Origin: Parastagonospora avenae f. sp. tritici 18332-5
Taxonomy: Eukaryota; Ascomycota; Dothideomycetes; Pleosporales; Phaeosphaeriaceae
Direction: 5' to 3'
DNA length: 64,000 nt
Assembly (NCBI GenBank): GCA_022559985.1
Contig: JAFJTR010000004.1
Span: 186,001 to 250,000 of the forward strand
Shown here: in pieces, positions 1 to 9,802 of the stretch
Position numbering within the stretch: the first letter of the stretch is position 1
Layout: every line of letters begins with the position of its first letter
Notes under the pieces: generated by a model
Seen by the model: only the letters and a program-made list of their open reading frames with translations
The model's database searches: none
What the model was told of the DNA's origin: nothing
Program-made: the position numbers and the translations under genes

Positions 1-1
1 C

Positions 2-565
2 GCAGTCATCACGACGTATCTAAATGCTTGGCATGCTGATCGAACCGGCGAGCGATTCCTGCATATCGTCTTACCCCTATGCGTCGGCGTCTTCGCTTTC
101 ATTCTCGCTGCAGCCACCCACTCGACCGCACCCCGCTATGTCGCTATGATGCTTATGGTCCCTGGAGTATATACCGGTTACGTTGTATGCTTGGCCTGGT
201 GAATACTCCTAATGTATTATTTTGTTGATGGGTGCTGATATTGAGTTTCCAGGATTTCCAACTCGCTGCCGAGACCGCCTGCGAAGCGTGCCGCCGCACT
301 AGCTTTCATCAACGCGATTTCCAACACGAGCAGTATATATGCGAGCTACATGTATCCGCAGCCCAAAGGAGGTGCACAGCCTGACTTGACAATTCCACTC
401 AGCGTGGATTGTGCGACTGCGGCACTGGCAATCATCATGACAGTAATCATGCGGATCATACTCGGCAGACTGAACAAGAAGCTCGATCGAGGCGAACATG
501 TAGAAGGCGCCATCAACGCAGTCCCTGGCGAGGCATCAGAGCATGGTTTCAGATTCTTGGTGTAA
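2..565 (+). CDS. Dal5-type MFS transporter, 3' part only
   Basis: This is the C-terminal part of a major facilitator of the anion:cation symporter (Dal5/allantoate permease-like) family; the 5' part lies outside the window. Exons are <2-198 and 253-565, separated by a 54-nt GT-AG intron that splits a Trp codon. The protein shows the last transmembrane helices, the family-typical 'CLAWISNSLP..AKRAAALAFINAIS' region, 'SYMYP' and a final helix, then a charged cytosolic tail ending FRFLV. It belongs to the same family as the complete carrier at 13695-15319 and would move an organic anion or amide across the plasma membrane. The substrate cannot be read from the sequence. Confidence 0.85.
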
Positions 566-1559
566 GCGTGCCTGGCTGCCAAAAGTATCTCTTGCAAGAT
601 AAGCTGGCAACTAGTAACGCAGCATGACTGGAGCAACATTCTAGAAGATGATGTAAGAATGCGAAATATAGCGGCCAATACCACCAAGCGTTTCCATCCA
701 TGTCACTAAACACGTGCACGACATAGCCTACTTTATGTGGACCGCGAGAGCGAGTCTAGAGCTGTTATAATATTCACGTCGCTTCAAGAATGGCAAGTTT
801 AATAAGGTAGAGCCTGTAAAAGTACCAATGCGAGCTCTTGAGTTCTAAGTATCACCGATACTTCCAATGTTCTTTGTTCCGTCCTCTGCTTGCTGTGCAA
901 GAGCGTGACTTGCCGAGGCTGTTGGCAATGCGAGTTGTTCATTGCACTTCGTTTTCCACTGTGACCAGACAGGTTTCAAGAGAGTCAGGGGTCTGCAAAG
1001 ACCCTTAGACTGCTGCGGGGATGTTATCGCCAAATGAGGCGGCTGGGTGCAGACTGGGGTTGCTCGAACCTTCGATGACGTGCCATCGCCGTGTTCAGCC
1101 TAGCCTGCCACGCCCCGTCGCGCCTTCTGATCGCCATCACCGCCAAGCCTTCAACATTCACATTCCATTCACGCCTCAGCACTTTGCGACTTACGAGCCT
1201 CTGCTTTATTGTTATCGATTCGAGATCTTCAACACTGTCGCTCCAACTGGAAATGCGCATGCTAGCTGTCACGGATTGCGAGAAGAGCGCACGCGAATTG
1301 CGATAGCTAGCGTTACACGACAGGCACTCACCAAGCGCTTATACGCACAATGCTCGATGCCGAATCACGCTTACAGAATCATACAACGCATATAGCCTCC
1401 CACTTTTTGTGCGCACCATCTATCGCTACCCTCTAAACATTACCGATAAATTGCAACCTTCTCTCTGCAATCGCGCAACCCTGCGCAACCTTCAAAGGCA
1501 CCAGAACGCGTCGTCAGCTGACGCCACTCAACCTACTAACAAAGGAATCAACAACCAAA
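566..1559. other. intergenic, no gene seen
   Basis: No convincing gene. The short open frames here overlap on both strands and show no family features. The last 150 bases before 1560 are C/T/A-rich, like a fungal promoter and leader, and run into an AACCAAAATGG start context. Confidence 0.6.
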
Positions 1560-2402
1560 ATGGATCTCTCAAACAACGTATTCAGTGCGCCCGCCTCTAC
1601 ATCCAAAGTCTCTGATGACACCATGTCTCATGCAAATCTAGTTATGGCTTGCAGATGGGGTTGGACTAGCGCTCCAGATTCGAATGGCACAAGCGCGCAA
1701 ATGCCCCGAGTGGCTTCATCAACCTCCCAGTCCGCTTCATCTCCATTCAACAACGTGCGCTCAAAACGTTTTGCGCCATGCCAAGGACGGTTGTATCATC
1801 AGCTCCTGTGCTCGCATCGCATTCGTACCGATCTAGTTGAAGACTGCGGTGCGAATTGCATAGAACCTTTCGGAAACATCTCGGGTCCAGCGTTCATATG
1901 CAACGAGTGTATGGATGCCGAAGCAGCAAAGATCTGGGAAGAGCGCAAAGCACAACTTCTCGCCTCTTATCCACCCACGGCGCAAATGACTAAAGAGCAG
2001 TATGATCAGTATTATCTGGAGCATCGACAGCTTGAAGCTGAATATGCGCGCGATCGGAGGGCTTATGAAATGGATCTCAGGGCGAAGATGCGACCAAGCA
2101 ATGTCTGCTCTGCCGTTGAAGTGAGCAGAGAAGAGGCGGAATTCGCGACTGAACTTGATTCTTTATCGCTGTCACTCATGGCGACGAATGACGGTAGCAC
2201 GAACCATGCTCAACTTCAGCAACACGCTCGACCCAGGGTCAGCTTGCCCACCGATGCATCAGAACAGCTTCATTGGGATCTCAATACTCTCGCGCTGGAA
2301 CGTGGCTCCTGTGGCGGCGAGTACACAGCTCAAGGGTCCAACAGCGCATCCACTTCGCAAGGCCTGCCTCAAGAAGAGCTCTGGGGCAAGCCTCGAGGGT
2401 GA
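1560..2402 (+). CDS. Cys-rich hypothetical protein (280 aa)
   Basis: A single-exon gene with a good start context (AACCAAAATGG). No function recognised. Residues 74-117 hold a compact cysteine/histidine block: C74, C84, H86, C96, C100, then FICNEC with C114 and C117, suggesting a zinc-binding fold. Residues 118-178 are highly charged and probably helical (EERKAQLL, EQYDQYYLEHRQLEAEYARD), and the tail is Ser/Gln-rich and probably disordered. The arrangement of a Cys block followed by an acidic-basic helix looks like a conserved family of small fungal proteins, but I do not know a name for it. It is convergent with the hydrolase gene ending at 3045. Confidence 0.7.
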   Translation: MDLSNNVFSAPASTSKVSDDTMSHANLVMACRWGWTSAPDSNGTSAQMPRVASSTSQSASSPFNNVRSKRFAPCQGRLYHQLLCSHRIRTDLVEDCGANCIEPFGNISGPAFICNECMDAEAAKIWEERKAQLLASYPPTAQMTKEQYDQYYLEHRQLEAEYARDRRAYEMDLRAKMRPSNVCSAVEVSREEAEFATELDSLSLSLMATNDGSTNHAQLQQHARPRVSLPTDASEQLHWDLNTLALERGSCGGEYTAQGSNSASTSQGLPQEELWGKPRG

Positions 2403-3044
2403 TCATTGGGAAGGATTAGCGCCCCGATATTCAGTATCTAAACTATGCCACGAAAGAACTATGCAAGGTGAGGGTCTGTCCGTTAGGAAGGCGGTTTCTA
2501 GAGTTTAGCGGCATTTCAGGTGTTTGGGTAAAACCCAGGAGCAGATTGCGCCACTAGGTGCTAGGATTCTCTGTATTCGCGGTGTGTAGATGTATCAATG
2601 AAATACGAACAATGACATGGCTAGCTCCTCTTTCTTCGTTGCCAGGCCTTGCACAAGTTCTCCCTTGCTCTTTGTAGGCTAAAGGCTAATATGGACGAAT
2701 GCAACGCGATACATCTGGTATTTAACCTTTACAGACTGTGATAGCTGATATTTGCAGTCACTGTCCGTACATAGCAATCCTCATTATCACGTGAGCTGCT
2801 GATGCACAGGCCTGCAGGCCTGTGCGCAGCAGAATTGTATATGAACGCGTTCGTACGATAGACAGAACATTATCAATCTGCAACAATATACACTCGTAAT
2901 TTGATCAACCCCATCGTACAATATTGTACATCCACTTACTGCAACTATCGCGCTGCAGACGAAGTGCTACTAACATTCACGAATATATACACGCCCTGCT
3001 TTCACGCGGGCCTCCACACTTTTGCAAAACGCCCAACCCTTCCA
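2403..3044. other. convergent intergenic region with a perfect palindrome
   Basis: 3' ends of two convergent genes meet here. No gene seen. It contains the 22-nt perfect palindrome described separately at 2804-2825. Confidence 0.6.
2796..2832. repeat. 22-nt perfect palindrome with extended stem
   Basis: Positions 2804-2825 read identically on both strands (GCACAGGCCTG followed by its exact complement, centred on CTGCAG). Outer arms CTGCTG at 2796-2801 and CAGCAG at 2827-2832 extend the pairing after a small mismatch. It lies between two convergent 3' ends, so a hairpin at a transcript end or a dyad protein site are both possible. Confidence 0.8.
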
Positions 3045-4885
3045 TCAAGTCCGACTAACTACAATGTCAAACGGCGGGTATCTCAACTCGACCTTTCCAT
3101 CCTTTTCAATCATCACGACCTTGCTCAACGGCCACCCTTTGCTATCCTTGTACCCATCATAATCAAACCAATCACACGTCTTCAGCCCCGGAAATATCAA
3201 CCGCCACACCTGCGCTCCCTCGCCAAACTCCGCATTCTCAGCCGCACCCTCAGCAGGTTCTAACATGGCGCCTTGCGGCGTGGATAGCAGTCTTGGACCA
3301 GTATCGCCATTCCAGCCCAGACGATCGATGGATTCCAATGCGCTAGTACCATTCACAACAAGCGAGCGCAAGTAAAGTATTTGGTCTTCAACCTCGAGCG
3401 TCGCATAGGTGATGGTGTTTACAGCCGTGGTGTTTACGACATCTGCGAGAAGTCCCGTATCCTGGCCCATCGTGTATGTCCCAGCAAAGCGCTCCGCAGA
3501 ACGCGCAGCCAGTGCTTCCGCGAAAGCCGGCGCAAGTATCTCATGCACAACGTCGCGGATCGCTGTCGGTGAAAGACCCGTGTACCCTTTGACAGCGGCT
3601 GCCTGCGTGAGGACGACGATGCCATAGCCCAGATTCGGGAGTACGTCGATCCAGGAATGCCACCCGCCTCCATCGCCGGATTTTCCGAAGATGCTGTACG
3701 TTTTTGCTGAGTCGAGAGAGGCGTTGGTGCTGGTTTGCAGGGTGAGTAGACTGATTTCCCATCCTGGTCCGGTTTGTTGGCGGCCATCTGGTAGGCCGGC
3801 TACGGGCTTCAGCGCGCGTCGGCGCTGGTATTTCGTTATCAGCTCGGGTGTTGGAGAGAGCCAGAGGCCGTAAAGGTAGCTTGCTAGGTCGTTTGCTGAA
3901 CTCCACATGCCGGCTGCAGGATTGTAGCCCTCGCCGATGAGGAGGTCGGCCCAGTTCTCGCCGCCAGGTATACCGATGAAAGATTGCAGGGTTTGCGGAA
4001 TGGCACCAAAGAAAGTGTGTGTCATGTCAAGTGGTTGCAGGACCTGTTTTGTGGTGATCTGACTCCACAGCAAATCAGTATTGCTGACGTTGTTATAGTA
4101 AGCCGCAACTGAGGATGCAAGCAGCGAGATGCCAACGTTCGAATATGCAGCTCGCTGTCCCGGTGCGAACATGAGATTTGTCGTTGCCATTCCATCGATC
4201 ACATCCTGCGGGGTAGCGCTACCCCATGCGGCACCGATAGTTGGTAAGTCTGCTTTCCCACTGCTGAGAATCATGTTGAAGCCGGTACTGTAGCTTTCTC
4301 GTGGGGTACCGGATGTGTGGCTTGCGAGCATGCCGAGGGTGATTTCGCTGCCACCATCGTTCCAGTCTCGCTCTGGTAATGTGAAATCCGGCAGTACCAA
4401 GCGTAGGGGCGTGTCCAGACCGAGTCTCAGGTATTGAGGTTGCTTGGGAATATTCGAAACCACCAAAGCGGAGCTCATGGCGACATTCTTTGAGACTGAC
4501 ATGACGCGAAAGACTGAGTCGCTTGTAATGACGTTTCCTGTATGACTCTCCGCATCTGACTCATTCATTTTGAGTGTGCCATTATTGAACGTATACACCG
4601 TGCCAGACGTAGAGGCGTGCACCTATGTCGAGCGTAAGCACCATTTCAGGGGGCGAGCATTCGCGCACATACGACTGCAAAACTGAGGCCATCTCTTGTA
4701 GTGTTGATATATAGACTGGAGAGGTTTCTCCCAACTTCCTCAAAAGCTGCGACAACGGCAGGATGTTTGAGTATCGAGGGATCCGCAAGCAACCGGTCTG
4801 GGTAATCTGCGACACATGCGCCCGTGACAAGTGTCGAGAAGCAGCTTGCGACGAACAGCAAGCTGTTCATTACGAGGCCAGCCAT
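3045..4885 (-). CDS. secreted serine beta-lactamase-like hydrolase
   Basis: Exons 4885-4673 and 4622-3045 give 596 aa; the 50-nt intron (4623-4672) has GTATGT and CATAG ends and the codons on both sides are complete. The start at 4885 gives an N-terminal hydrophobic segment (MNSLLFVASCFSTLVTGACV) that looks like a signal peptide, and NxS/T sites are frequent, so an extracellular enzyme is likely. Class C beta-lactamase/transpeptidase-fold motifs: S113-V-S-K116 (nucleophile and general base) and Y231-S-N233; a third box may be the Gly-rich GKSGDGGGWHSW near residue 384. The last 150 residues form a beta-rich C-terminal domain usual in this fungal family. Such proteins are esterases, amidases or peptidases; the substrate is unknown. 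Confidence 0.85.
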
Positions 4886-5805
4886 TAGGAATACAAGTCT
4901 GAGAATACTGAAGCCCTCAAGCCAAGAGGCAGACTGGTGAGGTGGTATACATATGTTTGATACCGTAGGAACTGAGCAACCGACGACCGAGTCACGGCGG
5001 GCAGATACCACCCGTGAGAGCCGTGCAAAGAGCCAATTATCTCACTCTGTGTCTTGGGACAAGGATACACCTGCTTCTCCGAGGTCGTGCCGTGTCCGCG
5101 GGTCTGCATGGCAGTGCAGGTGGTGCATAAGCTCGAAGATAACAAAAGTACCGCGAGTCGTTGGAGGATGCCTGATGCCCGCCTACCTCAGGAGACATGC
5201 AATGATAAATGTGTAGAAATTATCTTTTGTTACAAGCAGAGACATATTCCAAAGCTTCTAGAAGAAAGACAAGTCAATATGAGGTTTGTGCGTGAGCCTG
5301 ACATGGGAGAAGCATGCAGGTCAGATATGGGGTACCCCACTTCCGTTGTGCAGCAGGGTTACCTACCGATAGTGGGCGGTTGCGCCCCACGCAAGCCAGA
5401 GCATCTCGGCCGCTTGTCCGGGCCAGCCGAACACTGTTTTGACACACGACATGGAAAGTTTTCTATGAAACAGCTGGTTGTGTTGTTGAACTTTGATTTT
5501 GCTGAGTTAAGGTTCTGGGGGAAGATGGTGTCCCAAACCTTATGTACTAGATAGGCCCGAATTGGAAAGTGACCCCCATTACGATCATCCTGGTTTCAGC
5601 CGAGCGTGTGCTCTCCTGTCATCCATACCAACTCAGCTCTGACGAGATTGTCATGATCAATACTTCGGTCTCGCTCTCATGATAGCCATCTTCTGCCACG
5701 TAATCATGTCCTCTTGATATCGAGAAGCCAGCGCGCTCCTCCGACGTCGCCGGCATAGTGTCGAGAAGTGAAGGTGAAGGTTGTTTGCTGACCAATCAAT
5801 GCGCA
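4886..5805. other. intergenic, no gene seen
   Basis: Upstream region of the beta-lactamase-like gene and downstream region of the F-box-like gene. A 166-aa open frame at 5054-5554 has no recognisable family features and is not called. Only very short palindromes (GGGGTACCCC near 5328) are visible. Confidence 0.5.
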
Positions 5806-6607
5806 TCACAGCCGCCTCAACTCTTCCTTCATCATACCCTCCAATCGATCCAGCTTTTTCTTATTCCATTCCGTGCAACTGACATCGACAACGAGCTTAT
5901 CGATGCTGAATCCAATAGCCTCCAAACCTGAGAGATCGACAGCGACAATGTTCTTCGTGCGGTCGAGGACGACGGCAAGATCCATATACAGAGTCTTCAG
6001 ACCGTCTGGCCCACGGAGACCTTCCTCGAGCTTCTTCATAATCGGCGAATCCATCGGCCACGCTTTGTAGACCTCGATGACGTCGCGCGAGTAGTCAGAA
6101 TTTGGAATCCATCCCACGATCTTGCGCCTGCAAGTGAGCACTGATGTCTCGAGCATTATCTGGAATTTGCTTGGATTGGAATACTTCGCGCTGCTCAAGT
6201 GGATTCTGGTGGTAAAGAGGCTGGCAGGAATCCTTGCGAACCAATAAACGTTGCGGAAGTACTGTTCCATGGCTTCCGATAGGAATGCGTGGCTGACTCG
6301 AACCCAGAGCGGATAACGTCTGTCATAGATGCCGGAGTGCGAAGTCAGCGTATGTTCCACATGTGATTCGTGCATATGCTTTGCGTACGGGCAGCCAGCC
6401 ATCAGCTTCTTGTCCATAGTGCGTAGTAATGTCGATCAATGGTGAAGGCCTCTCATAGAACGTGGCGCGGTAGAGGTTGGGCGTGGCGGGCCATGCTAAA
6501 CCGTAGATCATATCCCGGAGCTCGCCTGGAAGATCGAAGAAGTGGAAAGGTCCTGTAAAGCGCGCAGTGGGACCCCGGAGGGTGGCATTGGCGCGCCTTC
6601 GCCGCAT
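5806..6607 (-). pseudogene. F-box-like protein with an apparent frame offset
   Basis: The N-terminal frame from the ATG at 6607 carries an F-box-like start (FHFFDLPGELRDMIYGLAW). The rest of the protein (CPYAKHMHESH, SGIYDRRYPLWVRVSHAFL, VDLSGLEAIGF) is open in the next frame from about 6417 down to the stop at 5806. The two frames overlap for about 95 bases (6323-6417) and no acceptable intron joins them: the best GT...AG pair (donor GTACGC, acceptor GACAG) leaves the wrong phase. So this is either a one-base frameshift, a sequencing error, or a non-standard splice. Joined length would be near 265 residues, normal for the family. Function of such proteins, possibly SCF substrate adaptors, is inferred only. 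Confidence 0.6.
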
Positions 6608-6845
6608 CGTTGGATTCGAGTTGTCGAAGTTATGCGCGTGCGTATATCGTATTCGCGGCACATCAGCGGTGCAGATGTAACTAAAAATTCGAAGTTAGCG
6701 GCGTTATTTGTAGAATCAAAGACGGTGCCCTGGTGTTGTAGAGGTGAGGGCGACAAACCATGATAAACAACCAAAATCTGAGGATGAGGTAAGCGCAAAC
6801 GGGTACCAACAACACCGCATAGCTACGCAGAGTAAGTGCATTGCT

Positions 6846-7733
6846 CTATACGTCCCGCCAGGTTGGCTGATCAAGTACAATAGGTTCAGGCTCGGAACGG
6901 TCAATAATGTGCTTTTCGACCATCCACGTGAATCGCCCGCTCCCGACCAGTCTTCCCGATATCTGCGGCATGTTATGTATGCCGATGCTTCTCTCTTCAT
7001 CGCACAGTGTATCGGCCATTGCACACATGGCCTTGTCCTTTAAACAGGCACCCCAGGCTAAGCTCTTGTCTTCGTACACCCCTATCCACGATGCTGCAGT
7101 AGGACCCTTACGAGCCGCGAGGTATACGACTTCGTGCATAGCTGGCACCTCGTTGGTCTCCTCTACCTGAAACTGGGGGTGCGGTATGTCAAGTCGGACG
7201 GGTTCGCCATCCAGACTGCGGCTTCTCGGTGGTAGCATTGCCTTCATTCCGCTACGCTGTACTGTTGTCTGCACAAGTTTGATGCGGCCCGTTGAGCTCA
7301 GGTACTCACTGCCATCGAGCAGGCCTTCTCGAGAGAACGTGTAAGCGCCATGCTTCAATGCTCCGAGAGTGACAGCATCGAAAGTCGAGTAAATGCCCAG
7401 GACTTTTCCAGGGCGGACGAGGTGCGGATATGGCTCATATTCCAATACAAACAGATCAGGTGCGGACTGCAGGATTGTCGTCAAAGATATGAAGCTCTTA
7501 CGCAGGCGGTTACGAGGCCGTTCTAAACGCAATCGCTCCGGCTCGGTACCTGCAAGTGGTGATTTGATTGCCTGCGGTGGCTTGTGTAGCTTGCCTTGCC
7601 TACGGCGACTCCCTGTACCAGCTGGCGGTTCACTGTGCGAACGCCTCGGCTTCTTCTCTTCCACTTTTGCCTCCTGCTTCCGCTTGGCGAAACCCCAAAG
7701 CCCACCCAGGTACCCATTGTCTCTTCCGCCCAT
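6846..7733 (-). CDS. hypothetical protein (295 aa)
   Basis: Single-exon frame with a proper ATG at 7733. No family recognised. Residues 15-75 are very basic (KRKQEAKVEEKKPRRSH, RRRQGKLHK) and likely disordered. Residues 80-290 form a globular-looking part with 'FVLEYEPYPHLVRPGKVLGIYSTFDAV', 'GSEYLSSTGRIKLV' and 'WIGVYEDKSLAWGACLKDK', which looks like a beta-rich domain describing an annotated fungal hypothetical. It ends without membrane segments. It is transcribed in the same direction as the F-box-like gene 239 bases downstream. Confidence 0.65.
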   Translation of the reverse strand: MGGRDNGYLGGLWGFAKRKQEAKVEEKKPRRSHSEPPAGTGSRRRQGKLHKPPQAIKSPLAGTEPERLRLERPRNRLRKSFISLTTILQSAPDLFVLEYEPYPHLVRPGKVLGIYSTFDAVTLGALKHGAYTFSREGLLDGSEYLSSTGRIKLVQTTVQRSGMKAMLPPRSRSLDGEPVRLDIPHPQFQVEETNEVPAMHEVVYLAARKGPTAASWIGVYEDKSLAWGACLKDKAMCAMADTLCDEERSIGIHNMPQISGRLVGSGRFTWMVEKHIIDRSEPEPIVLDQPTWRDV

Positions 7734-8623
7734 TGGTAGTTGCCGATGCGTCCGCTTCCCCTGACTGATCGTGTGGAAAATGCAGACTGTCGAAGAGATG
7801 AAGACGAGATGCTGAACTGGGTGATGTGAGCTATTAAGACAGAGCTATTTTAGGATACTGGGTGATGGCCTTGCATACACAAGTTTCATGTTACGAAACC
7901 CGCTGGGTTGTGGGAATCCTTCGCTGTGTTGATGTTGTTATTGGCAGGTTCCAAGGCAATGCGTCATTCAAAGAGGCTCCGCCACAGCCCGCTAAACTAT
8001 GCGAAGACAAGTTAACATGCCAGCGATGACAAGACCACATTGAAAACATGCACGCTACCATCAACAAGTCCACCTCGATCACTTTAGTGGGATTTTGACT
8101 TAAAAATCGGATGCACTCGCGTCGAAATCCATCTGAAAGACGTTCGAGACCTTCCGGAGGCTTCGGCTGCAACGACAATCGACAACTGTGGAAGCGACAA
8201 GTCTCCGCGCGACAGTGCAGCCAGCTACTCCATTCGCAAACATGAAGTGGGCGTCTTGATAGAGGTAGATTGACGGTTGCGACTTCTTGATACCGATGAA
8301 TACGTGGACGTTCCTCCAAAGTTTCACCTCTCCGTCGTACCGTTGTAGTCCATGGAGTAACGACTGACGATAGGCAGATGTAAGTGCTCACGGGGCTGTA
8401 CTAGAGGATGTCAAAGACGAGCGCATATTAGCAGAATCGCTTGCGACAGATTTTCTCTGAACATGGAGACGAATTTGCACGGGATGAGGAAGTCACATGA
8501 ACATGTTTTAAAAGCGGTAAGGCGTGCGGCCGGACCTGCAAAAGCAAGCTAGGACAAAGTCAAGTCCGGCAGCGCACGAACATAGGACCGCCCACGCCAT
8601 CCTGCTCGAACAGTGCCGATGCC
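7734..8623. other. intergenic, no gene seen
   Basis: Divergent promoter region between the hypothetical gene on the minus strand and the Zn2Cys6 gene on the plus strand. A 166-aa frame at 7891-8391 on the minus strand has biased composition without family features and is not called. Frame 8501-8626 is open into the Zn2Cys6 gene but has no ATG before 8624. Confidence 0.5.
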
Positions 8624-9544
8624 ATGGTAAGTGCTCCAGCTACCCCAGATCATCTTTCTTGGCGGCATGTTTACATACTGAAATGATTAGGAAGGCGCAA
8701 GCGCAGTGTATCCAATATCGTGCGAACACTGTCGCATGAAGAAGTCAAAAGTAGGAACTGGTGCCGCTTTTTTCAAAACGTTTATTGACAAACACAGTGT
8801 GACCGAGAGCTGCCGACTTGTACTCAGTGTGCTTCTTCTGGTATAGATTGCCGGTATCCTCCAGTCAACAAACGGCAAGTATTGCGGATCCTGCTTCTAT
8901 GATCCCTAACTAACCTTGTGTTTAGTGGCATTCCGTCAGGTTATTTGTCTTACATTGAACAGAGACTTTTGGATACAGAAGTGGTAGTTTTTGAACTACT
9001 ATCTGCAATCTACAAGTCACACGTTCCGATACAACCGCAACGACTGTCTGAGGCAGAGCGCCAGGCTCTAGCAGAACTCAGCCAAAAACAGGCCAAGTCT
9101 GCGAAGATTGAGGAATGGAAACGGTTGCCTCTTCACACAGACGAACATAGGCACGAGTGGTGGTCGAAAAGATGCGAATCTATGTTATCATCAACTCAAG
9201 CTGGGTCCACTCGCTCTTTGCAGGATGCCATGAGTCCGCAGGACACTTGGGTGGATGCCTCGCCAATGTCGGTGCAATTCGAGGACGTTCAGACGTCTAC
9301 AGCCACAAGGCCGTTAGTCTCGGACTTTCCGCAAACAGCAGACACAACTGTATCGTGGCAGCAGACTTTGAACATGGATGTGTCTGGCACGGGAGTGAAC
9401 TTTGATGATTCCTCCAGGTTCGCATCATCTTCGACGAGCAATCTGGGCCAAGAGGCGTCTGATATGGCAAAACCAAGTGCTCAATCATCTATAGCTGATA
9501 GCAGTCAAGTATTAAACGCAGAGCGATGGCGTAAATATTTTTAA
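8624..9544 (+). CDS. short Zn2Cys6 DNA-binding protein without middle homology domain
   Basis: Exons 8624-8626, 8691-8750, 8798-8874 and 8926-9544 give 252 aa. Exon 1 is only the ATG codon followed directly by GTAAGT; the in-frame region upstream has no other ATG. Residues 10-37 form a binuclear zinc cluster, CEHCRMKKSKC then CDRELPTCTQC and C, with the usual C-x2-C-x6-C...C-x2-C-x6-C spacing. It continues with KRGIPSGYLSYIEQRL, the linker and dimerisation helix typical of these activators. The third intron (8875-8925) has a GC donor (GCAAGT) and the family linker is restored exactly across it. After residue 110 the protein is Ser/Thr-rich and ends at 9544 without a fungal-specific transcription-factor (middle homology) domain. 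That domain is found alone in the next gene. Confidence 0.8.
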
Positions 9545-9802
9545 CTCACAACATCCTCGCACAGCTCTAGACATGGGCTTTGGACAATTCCTCGCCGTTG
9601 AACTTCCCCGCCCCTTATTAAGCGAGCCACTAGGCTACCTAGCACGTCTTCTGTCTCGTCTCGCGAACGTATTTTCATCAATCAAACATCATTCTTATCA
9701 CGATCGTCGATCTCATCTTGGACCGTAACTCCGTACCTACATCCCATCTGATGCCGTAGTCGCAATAAGATCAGCGGCCTGTACAGGCCAGCACAACGCG
9801 TC

